DNA of 40,585 nucleotides from WHSW01 sp963740055 (GTDB taxonomy: Bacteria; Actinomycetota; Thermoleophilia; Solirubrobacterales; 70-9): NCBI GenBank assembly GCA_963740055.1, contig CAVUCL010000003.1, positions 1 to 40,585 of the forward strand. Direction: 5' to 3'. The notes under the pieces were generated by a model. The model saw only the letters and a program-made list of their open reading frames with translations. It did not search any database and had not been told where the DNA came from. Below, in pieces: positions 8,066 through 14,520 of this stretch. The position numbers and the translations under genes were made by a program. The stretch's first letter is position 1. Every line of letters starts with the position of its first letter.

Positions 8066-8668
8066 GTGGACCTGACCAAGCGCCAGAAGGAGATCTTCGA
8101 CTTCATCGGCAAGTACGCGTCCAAGTACGGCTACCCGCCGACCGTGCGCGAGATCGGCTCCGCCGTCGGCCTGCACTCGTCCTCGACCGTGCACGCGCAC
8201 CTCGCGAACCTGGAGAAGATCGGCCTGCTGCGGCGCGATCCGACCAAGCCGCGGGCGATCGAGCTGCTCGTCGACAAGGCGAAGAAGGCGATCCGCGGGC
8301 CCGGCCTGCCGCTGGTCGGCCACGTCGCCGCCGGCGAGCCGATCCTCGCCGAGGAGAACATCGAGGACTACCTCGAGGTCCCGGACGTGATCGGCGGCGA
8401 GACCGGCGACTACATCCTCCGCGTCCGCGGCGACTCGATGATCGGCGCCGGGATCCTCGAGGACGACTTCGTCGTCGTGCGCCCGACCGAGGTCGCCGAC
8501 GACGGCGAGATCGTGGTCGCGATGATCGAGGACGAGGCGACGGTGAAGAGCTTCTACCGCGAGAAGGACCGGGTCCGGCTCGAGCCGGCGAACGCCGCCT
8601 ACAAGCCGATCCGCTCGAAGGAAGTGCAGCTGCTCGGCAGGGTGGTCGGAGTGTTCCGGAGCGTCTGA
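8066..8668 (+). CDS. lexA: LexA repressor (SOS regulator)
   Basis: A 200-residue protein from GTG 8066, with AAGGAG at 8049-8054 as ribosome site. The N-terminal winged helix (KRQKEIFDFIGKYASKYGYPPTVREIG, then SSSTVHAHLANLEKIGLLRR) binds the SOS box. The C-terminal S24 peptidase part has the self-cleavage bond A89-G90 in VGHVAAGEP, nucleophile Ser124 in RGDSMIGAGI and Lys161 in EATVKSFYR. All parts needed for RecA-stimulated autocleavage are present. The LexA box in its own promoter shows autoregulation. Confidence 0.97.
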   Translation: MDLTKRQKEIFDFIGKYASKYGYPPTVREIGSAVGLHSSSTVHAHLANLEKIGLLRRDPTKPRAIELLVDKAKKAIRGPGLPLVGHVAAGEPILAEENIEDYLEVPDVIGGETGDYILRVRGDSMIGAGILEDDFVVVRPTEVADDGEIVVAMIEDEATVKSFYREKDRVRLEPANAAYKPIRSKEVQLLGRVVGVFRSV

Positions 8669-8669
8669 G

Positions 8670-8897
8670 GTGAGCGCCGTCGCGACAAGCGCCACCGGTC
8701 TGCGCCCGCCGCTGGCCACCGACCGCGACTCGGGGCAGCTGTTCGAGCCGAGCCCGGCGCTCGGCGACTCGCTCGAGCGCAAGCTGCTGCGCCTCTGGGG
8801 CGACGCCGCCGCAAGCGGGACCGCCGAGTGCCTGGTCTGCGGCGGCGAGGCGCGCGCGGGTCGCCCGTGTGAGTCCTGCGGCTCCGAGCTGAGCTGA
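8670..8897 (+). CDS. Small protein with C-terminal zinc-ribbon motif
   Basis: A 75-residue protein starting at GTG 8670, one base after the lexA stop, so it is probably translationally coupled. The first two thirds have no recognisable domain (LGDSLERKLLRLWGDAAAS looks helical). The end holds two cysteine pairs, CLVCGGEARAGRPCESCG, spaced CxxC-9-CxxC as in small zinc ribbons. Function unknown. Its position suggests SOS-controlled expression with lexA through read-through. Confidence 0.65.
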   Translation: MSAVATSATGLRPPLATDRDSGQLFEPSPALGDSLERKLLRLWGDAAASGTAECLVCGGEARAGRPCESCGSELS

Positions 8898-8934
8898 GCC
8901 GGCGGCAGATTCCGCTCAGCGGGCGACGCCCCGC

Positions 8935-8962
8935 TTGACCTGCTCGCGGCGGCACCTAGACT
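8935..8962 (+). promoter_or_regulatory. Promoter of the RNase P RNA gene
   Basis: TTGACC (8935-8940), 16 nt, TAGACT (8957-8962). The predicted start at about 8969 coincides with the first strand of RNase P helix P1. Confidence 0.7.
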
Positions 8963-8968
8963 TGATCG

Positions 8969-9326
8969 CGCCGGCTATGCAGTCGCGGGAGGTGAGAGCT
9001 TCTCGAGGAAAGTCCGGACACCAAAGGGCAAGGCGGTGGGCGACTCCCACCCGGGGAAACCCGCGGGAAAGTGCCACAGAAACATACGGCCGATGGCGCA
9101 CCCACAGCTGAGGTGCGCACAGGCAAAGGTGAAATGGTGCGGTAAGAGCGCACCGGCGTCGCGGCGACGCGGCGGCCAGGCAAACCCCGCCCGGTGCAAG
9201 GCCAAGCAGGATCGACGACCCGGCCCGGCGAGATCCAGGTAGGCCGCAGGGCGCAAGCCCCGTCGGACCTCGGTCCGGCGAGATGGATGGCTGCACGAGA
9301 CAAGATCCGGCTTACCGGCCGGCTAC
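8969..9326 (+). ncRNA. rnpB: RNase P RNA, bacterial class A
   Basis: The catalytic RNA of RNase P, which trims tRNA 5' leaders. Conserved blocks visible are GAGGAAAGTCCGGACACC near 9002-9022, GGGGAAACCCGCGGGAAAGTGCCACAG split across 9053-9080, and the 3' block GATGGATGGCTG / ACGAGACAAGATCCGGCTTA near 9282-9315. The 5' GCCGGC and 3' GCCGGC segments pair as helix P1. Length of roughly 358 nt fits the class. The ends are estimated from helix P1 and the promoter. Confidence 0.95.
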
Positions 9327-9329
9327 GGA

Positions 9330-9358
9330 GGAGGCCCCGCAAGGGGCCTCCTTCATTT
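9330..9358 (+). terminator. Intrinsic terminator of rnpB
   Basis: GGAGGCCCC, loop GCAA, GGGGCCTCC (9330-9351) is a perfect 9-bp hairpin followed by TTCATTT. It lies directly after helix P1 of rnpB and before the MFS gene. Confidence 0.85.
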
Positions 9359-9372
9359 GCCACCCTGCCGCG

Positions 9373-10575
9373 ATGACCCTCGCCGCCTATCGCCACCTGC
9401 TCGCCAAGCGCCAGGTCCAGGTCGTGGTCGCGTCGAGCTCGCTCGCCGGGATCACGGTCGGCCTCCCGCTCGGCCTCATCCTCCTGGTCCAGGGCGAGAC
9501 CGGCTCGTTCGCCTCCGCCGGCGCGGTCACCGGAGCGCTGGCGATCGCGAGCGCCGTCTCCTCGCCCTATCGCGGGCGGTTGATCGACCGCTACGGGCAG
9601 ACGCGAACGCTGCCGCGGATGGCGCTCGTCTCCGCCGCCGGGCTCGTCGGGCTGGTGGCCGCGGCGCTCGCCGGCGCGCCGGTGGCGGTCCTGATCGCGC
9701 TCGCGGCGCTCTCCGGGCTCACGCACGCGCCGCTGCTCTCGAGCACCCGCCCCCTGTGGGCCGATCTCGTCGACCATCCCGAGCAGCTGCCGGCCGCGTA
9801 CGCGTTGCAGGCGATCCTGCTCGAGGTCTTCTTCATCGCCGGGCCGCTCGCCGCCGCGGCGCTGATCGCGTTCGGCTCTCCGGCCGCCGCGGTCCTGGTG
9901 ATGGCGCTCACCGAGCTGCTCGGGGTGCTCGCGCTCGCGGCGACCCCCGCCTCGCGCGCCTGGCGGGCGCCGCGGCGGACGGTCGGACGCGCGGGCGCGA
10001 TGGCGAGCCCCGGGGTGCGGTCGCTGGTCGCCGTCGACGTCCCCTTCGGGGCGATGTTCGGCGCTCTCGACGTCGCCGTCTCGGCGTTCGCGAAGGCCAA
10101 CGGCGCCACCGCGGCGGCGGGAGTCGTGCTCGCGGCGCTCGCCGTCGGCAGCGCCACCGGCGGCGTCGTCTACGGCGCCCGGGCCCGCAAGCCGACGGTC
10201 GCCCGCTACGGCCTGCTGCTCGGGGCGCTGGCGCTGTGCAGCGTTCCGCTCGCGTTCGCCGACTCGATCGTCGCCCTCGGGGTGCTGATGGCCGTCGCCG
10301 GGCTCTTCGTCGCCCCCGGGGTCAGCGTCGGGTTCGCCCTGATCGACGACGTCACCCCGGCGGGCACCGCCTCCGAGGCGACGAGCTGGCTCAGCTCCGC
10401 CTACCAGGGCGGCCTCGCGCTCGGCACCGCGATCGCGGGGGCGACGATCGAGTCGGCGGGGACGACCGCCGTCTTCCTCGGCGCGGCCGGCTGCGCGGGG
10501 CTGGCGACGCTGATCGTCTGGGCCGGCCGCCGAAGCCTGCGCCCGCCGCCCGACCCCGCACCCGCCACCACCTGA
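9373..10575 (+). CDS. Major facilitator superfamily transporter
   Basis: A 400-residue, very hydrophobic protein with about 12 predicted membrane helices. It starts MTLAAYRHLLAKRQVQVVVASSSLAG, and the loop between helices 2 and 3 has SPYRGRLIDRYGQTRTL, an MFS motif A variant (G-x-L-x-D-R-x-G-x-x-x). The second half repeats the pattern with VVLAALAVGSATGGVVYGARARK. The substrate cannot be told; it resembles sugar- or drug-exporting members. It follows the rnpB terminator and converges on the SDR gene, whose stop lies 3 nt away. Confidence 0.85.
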   Translation: MTLAAYRHLLAKRQVQVVVASSSLAGITVGLPLGLILLVQGETGSFASAGAVTGALAIASAVSSPYRGRLIDRYGQTRTLPRMALVSAAGLVGLVAAALAGAPVAVLIALAALSGLTHAPLLSSTRPLWADLVDHPEQLPAAYALQAILLEVFFIAGPLAAAALIAFGSPAAAVLVMALTELLGVLALAATPASRAWRAPRRTVGRAGAMASPGVRSLVAVDVPFGAMFGALDVAVSAFAKANGATAAAGVVLAALAVGSATGGVVYGARARKPTVARYGLLLGALALCSVPLAFADSIVALGVLMAVAGLFVAPGVSVGFALIDDVTPAGTASEATSWLSSAYQGGLALGTAIAGATIESAGTTAVFLGAAGCAGLATLIVWAGRRSLRPPPDPAPATT

Positions 10576-10578
10576 CCG

Positions 10579-11406
10579 CTACGGGCCGCGGCCGGACTCG
10601 ATCCGCCGCTTCCAGGCGCGCTGGCGGCGGCGGGCGTCGCTCATCCACAGCGGCAGCAGCCGGATCGCGAGCCCGGGCATCGCGTCGAACATCCGCACCG
10701 CGACGCCGCGGCGGCGGGGGATCGCGAGCACCGGGCGCGGGCGATCTAGCAGCGCCACCGTCCGGGCGGCGACCTCGCCCGGGCGCAGCAGGACGCCTGA
10801 GAACGAGGGCGCCGCGTCGAGGTCGTCGAGCCGGTCGTGGAGCATCGGGGTCCAGATCCCGTCCGGGCACACGGCGCAGATCCAGACCTCGCGCTCGCCG
10901 GCGCGGCGCAGGTCGGCGAGCGCGCCGAGGCTGAACGCGATCGCGCCGTGCTTGGTCGCGGCGTAGAGCGCCTCGCCCGGCGGCGCTCCGAGGCCGGCGA
11001 GCGAGATGATGTTGAGCACGTGCCCGCGGCTCGCCGCGCGCATCGGCTCGAGCGCGGCGAGCGTGCCGTTGATCGTCCCCAGCGAGTTGACCTCGAACAG
11101 CCTCCGGCGCGTCGCCTCGTCGTGGTCCCAGACGTGGCCGGTGGCGAGGATGCCGGCGTTGTTGACCCAGACCGCGAGCGATCCGGCCCGCTCGACTGCC
11201 GTCGCCGCCACGTCCCGGCAGGCGTCGGCGTCGCGGACGTCGAGCTCGGTCGCCCACGAGCGGCCACCGAGATCGGCCGCCGCGGCCCGGACCGCGTCGC
11301 CGTCGACGTCGGTGAGGTTGACCGCGTAACCGCGGGCGGCGAGCGCACGGGCGATCTCGAGTCCGAGCCCGCGCGCCGCGCCGGTGACGACTGCTGCCCC
11401 GCTCAC
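10579..11406 (-). CDS. Short-chain dehydrogenase/reductase
   Basis: A classical SDR of about 275 residues. It shows the cofactor motif TGAARGLG near the N-terminus, the acidic residue after beta-2 (NLTDVDGD, suggesting NAD(H) preference), NNAGILATG, the serine in NIISLAGLG and the catalytic YAATK pair. I chose GTG at 11406 because a -10-like TAGGCT (plus strand 11414-11419) lies 7 nt before it, which leaves no room for the 12-residue extension from ATG 11442. The C-terminus, VRMFDAMPGLAIRLLPLWM followed by an Arg-rich tail, may touch the membrane. Substrate unknown. Confidence 0.88.
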   Translation of the reverse strand: MSGAAVVTGAARGLGLEIARALAARGYAVNLTDVDGDAVRAAAADLGGRSWATELDVRDADACRDVAATAVERAGSLAVWVNNAGILATGHVWDHDEATRRRLFEVNSLGTINGTLAALEPMRAASRGHVLNIISLAGLGAPPGEALYAATKHGAIAFSLGALADLRRAGEREVWICAVCPDGIWTPMLHDRLDDLDAAPSFSGVLLRPGEVAARTVALLDRPRPVLAIPRRRGVAVRMFDAMPGLAIRLLPLWMSDARRRQRAWKRRIESGRGP

Positions 11407-11500
11407 GCGGCGCAGCCTATCCACGCTCGTGCGCTCCAACACTTACTAGGGATTGCTAACAAAGCGCAAACTTCTGTCTCATTCTTTGCTAGTGTGCCGC

Positions 11501-11645
11501 TCGCTGAATCTCCGCCCCATATCGCGGAGAGCGGGGGACCCAGAACAAGGGGGACCCCTTAGTCGGGGCGAATCGCCGGCATCTGCCGCGTAGCGCCATC
11601 TCTTTCGGCGCGAGCCCGTCAGCTAACCCCGCAAGCGATCGAAAG
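11501..11645 (+). promoter_or_regulatory. ydaO/yuaA-type cyclic di-AMP riboswitch
   Basis: The 5' leader has the conserved blocks of the ydaO riboswitch in order: TCGCTGAATCTCCGCC, GCGGAGAGCGGGGGACCCAG, GGGGCGAATCGCCGG and the diagnostic GAGCCCGTCAGCTAACCCCG followed by CAAGCGATCGAAAGAG. It ends a few bases before the RlpA-like start codon. In Actinobacteria this class senses cyclic di-AMP and usually switches off cell-wall-remodelling genes when the ligand is high. The upstream DNA (11445-11500) is AT-rich and probably carries the promoter. Confidence 0.93.
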
Positions 11646-11649
11646 AGCA

Positions 11650-12369
11650 ATGGACGAACCCCGCCTCGGCCGCGTCGCGGCCGCCGACAACCGAAACCGC
11701 CGTTCGCGCCTGATCGAGCGCCCCGACCGGATCGCGTTCTGGGCCTTCGCCCTGGCCGTGATCGCGATCGTCGCCGGCGCCGCGAGCGCCGACGCCGGCT
11801 CCTCCGGCGGCATCGGCGGCGGTGGGGGAGGCGGTGGCACCGACGCCGGCTCCGGCGCCGCGCCCGGTTGCGCCAACAAGCAGTTCGGGCGCCGGACGCT
11901 GCGCCTCGGCGACTGCGGGCAGGACGTCACCACGCTGAACTGGATCCTCACCTCGAAGAACCTGCGCGCCCCGCTCGTCGACGACTTCAAGAGCCCGACC
12001 GCGAATGCCGTCCGCGAGTTCCAGCGCACGGCGAAGCTCGGCGCCGACGGCGTCGTCGACTCGCGCACCAGCGCCGCCCTGGTCCGCACCATGCCGCGCC
12101 AGAGGGCGACCTGGTACGGGCCCGGCTTCTTCGGCAACGAGACCGCCTGCGGCAAGACCCTCACCCGCCGCACCCAGGGCGTCGCCCACCGGACCCTGCC
12201 CTGCGGCTCGAAGGTCGTCGTCCGCTACCGGGGCCGCTTCGTGCGCACCAAGGTGATCGATCGCGGGCCGTACTCGAACGGCGCCAAGTGGGACCTGACC
12301 CAGGCGACGGCCGAGGCGCTCAACTTCGAGTACACCGCCGACGTCCGCGTCGCCAAGATCGCCAAGTAG
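11650..12369 (+). CDS. Peptidoglycan-binding RlpA-like (double-psi beta-barrel) secreted protein
   Basis: A 239-residue protein with a basic N-terminus, a membrane or signal helix (IAFWAFALAVIAIVAGAASADA, about 28-49) and a glycine-rich linker. A PG_binding_1 domain follows (LRLGDCGQDVTTLNWIL, then AVREFQRTAKLGADGVVDSRT), and then an RlpA-type barrel with TWYGPGFFGNETACG, GVAHRTLPCGSKVVV and the acidic VIDRGPYSNG motif. It is exported to the wall and probably binds or cuts peptidoglycan; RlpA relatives are lytic transglycosylases. Two cysteines in the barrel could form a disulfide. Control by the c-di-AMP riboswitch fits a wall-remodelling role. Confidence 0.9.
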   Translation: MDEPRLGRVAAADNRNRRSRLIERPDRIAFWAFALAVIAIVAGAASADAGSSGGIGGGGGGGGTDAGSGAAPGCANKQFGRRTLRLGDCGQDVTTLNWILTSKNLRAPLVDDFKSPTANAVREFQRTAKLGADGVVDSRTSAALVRTMPRQRATWYGPGFFGNETACGKTLTRRTQGVAHRTLPCGSKVVVRYRGRFVRTKVIDRGPYSNGAKWDLTQATAEALNFEYTADVRVAKIAK

Positions 12370-12374
12370 CCGCC

Positions 12375-12394
12375 GCCGGGCCGCGAGGCCCGGC
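12375..12394 (+). terminator. Hairpin between convergent genes
   Basis: GCCGGGCC, loop GCGA, GGCCCGGC is a perfect 8-bp stem between the RlpA-like stop (12369) and the convergent CMD-family stop (12399). It lacks a U-tract and can work in both directions. The same stem sequence is used after the SnoaL-like pair at 7769. Confidence 0.55.
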
Positions 12395-12398
12395 TCGC

Positions 12399-12965
12399 TC
12401 AGGCCGCCGCCGAGAGCACCGAGGAGTCGGACTGGTCCTGAGGCAGCGCCGCCGCGTTCGCGATCAGGCTCTGGAACTCGTTCATCGCCAGGTGCGCGAC
12501 CGCCTCGAGCAGCTCCTCGTCGCTCCAATCGTGCTCCCGGGCCTCCTCGGCCAGATGCTGCGCGGGGCGACCGTCGCCGGCCGCGAGCGCCTCGAGGAAG
12601 GTGAGCAGCGCCGCCTGCTTCGGCTCGGCGGAGCCGAACGAGCGCGCGAGCGCGATCTCGTCGATCCCGAGCCCGGCCGCGCGGGCCGTCCTCGTGTGCT
12701 GGGCGATCGAGTACGGGTCGCCGCGCCTGCCGGCGACCGCGAGCCCGATCCGCTCGCGCGTCGCCTGCGGCAGCGAGCCGCCGCGCAGCTCGTGGCGCAT
12801 GCGCGCGTACGAGCGCAACGCCGCCGGCGCGCCCGCGAGCACGCCGATGAACTTCGAGATCGAGCCCCCGGCCGTCTGCACTCCCTTGAGGATCTTGATG
12901 CTGCCCTCGGGCGCGGTGAGCTCGTCGTGGATGTGGAACCGGCTCATATCGGTCTTCACTGTCAT
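12399..12965 (-). CDS. Carboxymuconolactone decarboxylase family protein without cysteines
   Basis: A 188-residue all-helical protein with the AhpD/CMD layout: RHELRGGSLPQATRERIGLAVAGRRGDPYSIAQHTRTARAAGLGIDEI. In AhpD-like peroxidase partners this region carries a CxxC pair. Here the equivalent positions are serine and alanine (YSIAQH), and the whole protein contains no cysteine, so it cannot act as a thiol-disulfide enzyme. The histidine is kept, so a decarboxylase-like or non-enzymatic role remains possible. It is transcribed away from glnA out of an AT-rich region with an inverted repeat. Confidence 0.75.
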   Translation of the reverse strand: MTVKTDMSRFHIHDELTAPEGSIKILKGVQTAGGSISKFIGVLAGAPAALRSYARMRHELRGGSLPQATRERIGLAVAGRRGDPYSIAQHTRTARAAGLGIDEIALARSFGSAEPKQAALLTFLEALAAGDGRPAQHLAEEAREHDWSDEELLEAVAHLAMNEFQSLIANAAALPQDQSDSSVLSAAA

Positions 12966-13034
12966 CGCTGTCCCTCCGTCGGACCGGCCCTCGCGGGGCC
13001 GTGAATCCCGCCTTTACTTTACTTTTAGCTTGTA

Positions 13035-13051
13035 GCTTACGTCGCGTAAGC
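13035..13051. promoter_or_regulatory. Inverted repeat in the CMD-glnA intergenic region
   Basis: GCTTAC, 5 nt, GTAAGC lies inside an unusually AT-rich patch (about 13009-13051, with repeated TTTACTTTAC and TAGC words) between two divergent genes. It could be a regulator site for either gene. The regulator is unknown. The rest of 12966-13135 contains leader sequence and the GGGGGAGAGGAC ribosome site of glnA. Confidence 0.4.
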
Positions 13052-13135
13052 CAGAGTAGCGCAGCGGGCGGCACCGCGCGCTGCGGGTAGGGTTCCGCGC
13101 TCGCCCGCAGACAACCTCGATTCGGGGGAGAGGAC

Positions 13136-14494
13136 ATGGCCGAAAAGGAGTCGCAACCGCAGAGCGCCGCCGAGGTGATCGAGGCCGCCCGCGACCACGA
13201 CGTGCGCTTCATCCGCCTCTGGTTCACCGACGTGCTCGGCCAACTGAAGTCGTTCTCGATCAACTCCTCCGAGCTCGAGGACGCGTTCGAGGGCGGAATG
13301 GGGTTCGACGGCTCTTCGATCACCGGCTTCAACCCGATCGAGGAGTCGGACATGATCGCGATGCCGGATCCGTCGAGCTTCGCGATCCTGCCCTGGCGCC
13401 CGGAGGAGAACGCGACCGCGCGCATGTTCTGCGACGTCCAGGTCCCCGGCGGCGAGCCCTATGAGGGCGACCCGCGCTGGATCCTGCGCCGCGCCCTGAG
13501 CCGCGCCGAGGAGCTCGGCTTCGACGACTACAACATCGGCCCCGAGCTCGAGTACTTCTACTTCAAGGAGGCGCGGCCGGAGTCAGGCGTACCGGTCGCC
13601 CTCGACCAGGGCGGCTACTTCGACCTGACCACGCTCGACGCCGGCTCGGACGTGCGCCGCGAGACGATCCTCGCGCTCGAGCAGCTCGGGATCCACGTCG
13701 AGTACGCCCACCACGAGGTCGGGCCCTCCCAGCACGAGGTCGACATGCGCTACAAGGGCGCGCTCGCGATGTCCGACGACTGCATGACCTACCGGATCAC
13801 GGTCAAGGAGTACGCGATGAAGTACGGCATGCACGCGACCTTCATGCCGAAGCCGCTGTTCGGCGAGAACGGGTCCGGGATGCACGTGCACCAGTCGCTG
13901 ACCAAGGACGGGCGCAACGCCTTCTACGACGCCGACGACCAGTACTTCCTCTCCGGCGTCGCGAAGTCGTTCATCGCCGGCCAGCTGCGCCACGCGCGCG
14001 AGATCGCGCCGCTGTTCGCGCAATGGGTGAACTCCTACAAGCGCCTCGTGCCCGGTTACGAGGCGCCGGTCTATCTCGCCTGGTCGCGGCGCAACCGCTC
14101 GGCCCTGATTCGGGTGCCGCTCTATCACCCCGGCAAGGAGCAGGCGACCCGCGCCGAGCTGCGCTGCCCGGACCCGAGCTGCAACCCGTACCTGTGCTTC
14201 GCCGGGATGCTGCACGCGGGGCTCGAGGGGATCGAGCAGGGCTACGAGCTGCCCGAGCCGATGGAGCAGAACCTCTACCACCTGGCGCCCGAGGAGCGCG
14301 CGCAGCGTGGGATCGAGCAGCTGCCCGAGAACCTCGGCGAGGCGATCGAGCTCGCCGCCGAGTCCGAGCTCGTGCTCCGGATCCTCGGCGAGCACACGTT
14401 CAAGCGCTTCATCGAGATCAAGCGCGAGGAGTGGGAGGAGTACCGCGTCCAGGTCACGCCCTGGGAGATCGAGCGCTTCCTCTCGATCCTCTGA
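13136..14494 (+). CDS. glnA: Glutamine synthetase type I (short, alpha-like form)
   Basis: A 452-residue glutamine synthetase, the ATP-dependent enzyme joining ammonia to glutamate. Signature blocks seen are MGFDGSSITGFNPIEESDM, the metal/substrate site GPELEYFYF, HHEVGPSQHEVD, KPLFGENGSGMHVHQSL (ATP and glutamate binding) and the latch-side RNRSALIRVPLY. Its length and the missing 25-residue insertion place it with the GSI-alpha group, which is not adenylylated, although the region aligned with the adenylylation site reads QNLYHLAPEE and keeps a tyrosine. The start ATG is preceded by GGGGGAGAGG. It is transcribed alone. Confidence 0.95.
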   Translation: MAEKESQPQSAAEVIEAARDHDVRFIRLWFTDVLGQLKSFSINSSELEDAFEGGMGFDGSSITGFNPIEESDMIAMPDPSSFAILPWRPEENATARMFCDVQVPGGEPYEGDPRWILRRALSRAEELGFDDYNIGPELEYFYFKEARPESGVPVALDQGGYFDLTTLDAGSDVRRETILALEQLGIHVEYAHHEVGPSQHEVDMRYKGALAMSDDCMTYRITVKEYAMKYGMHATFMPKPLFGENGSGMHVHQSLTKDGRNAFYDADDQYFLSGVAKSFIAGQLRHAREIAPLFAQWVNSYKRLVPGYEAPVYLAWSRRNRSALIRVPLYHPGKEQATRAELRCPDPSCNPYLCFAGMLHAGLEGIEQGYELPEPMEQNLYHLAPEERAQRGIEQLPENLGEAIELAAESELVLRILGEHTFKRFIEIKREEWEEYRVQVTPWEIERFLSIL

Positions 14495-14495
14495 G

Positions 14496-14520
14496 CGCGG
14501 CGCGGCCGGTCAGCGCCGCG
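14496..14520. terminator. Bidirectional hairpin between glnA and the convergent hydrolase
   Basis: CGCGGCGC (14496-14503) pairs fully with GCGCCGCG (14513-14520) around a 9-nt loop. It follows the glnA stop and includes the stop codon of the opposite gene. No U-tract is present, so the call rests on stem strength and position. Confidence 0.4.
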
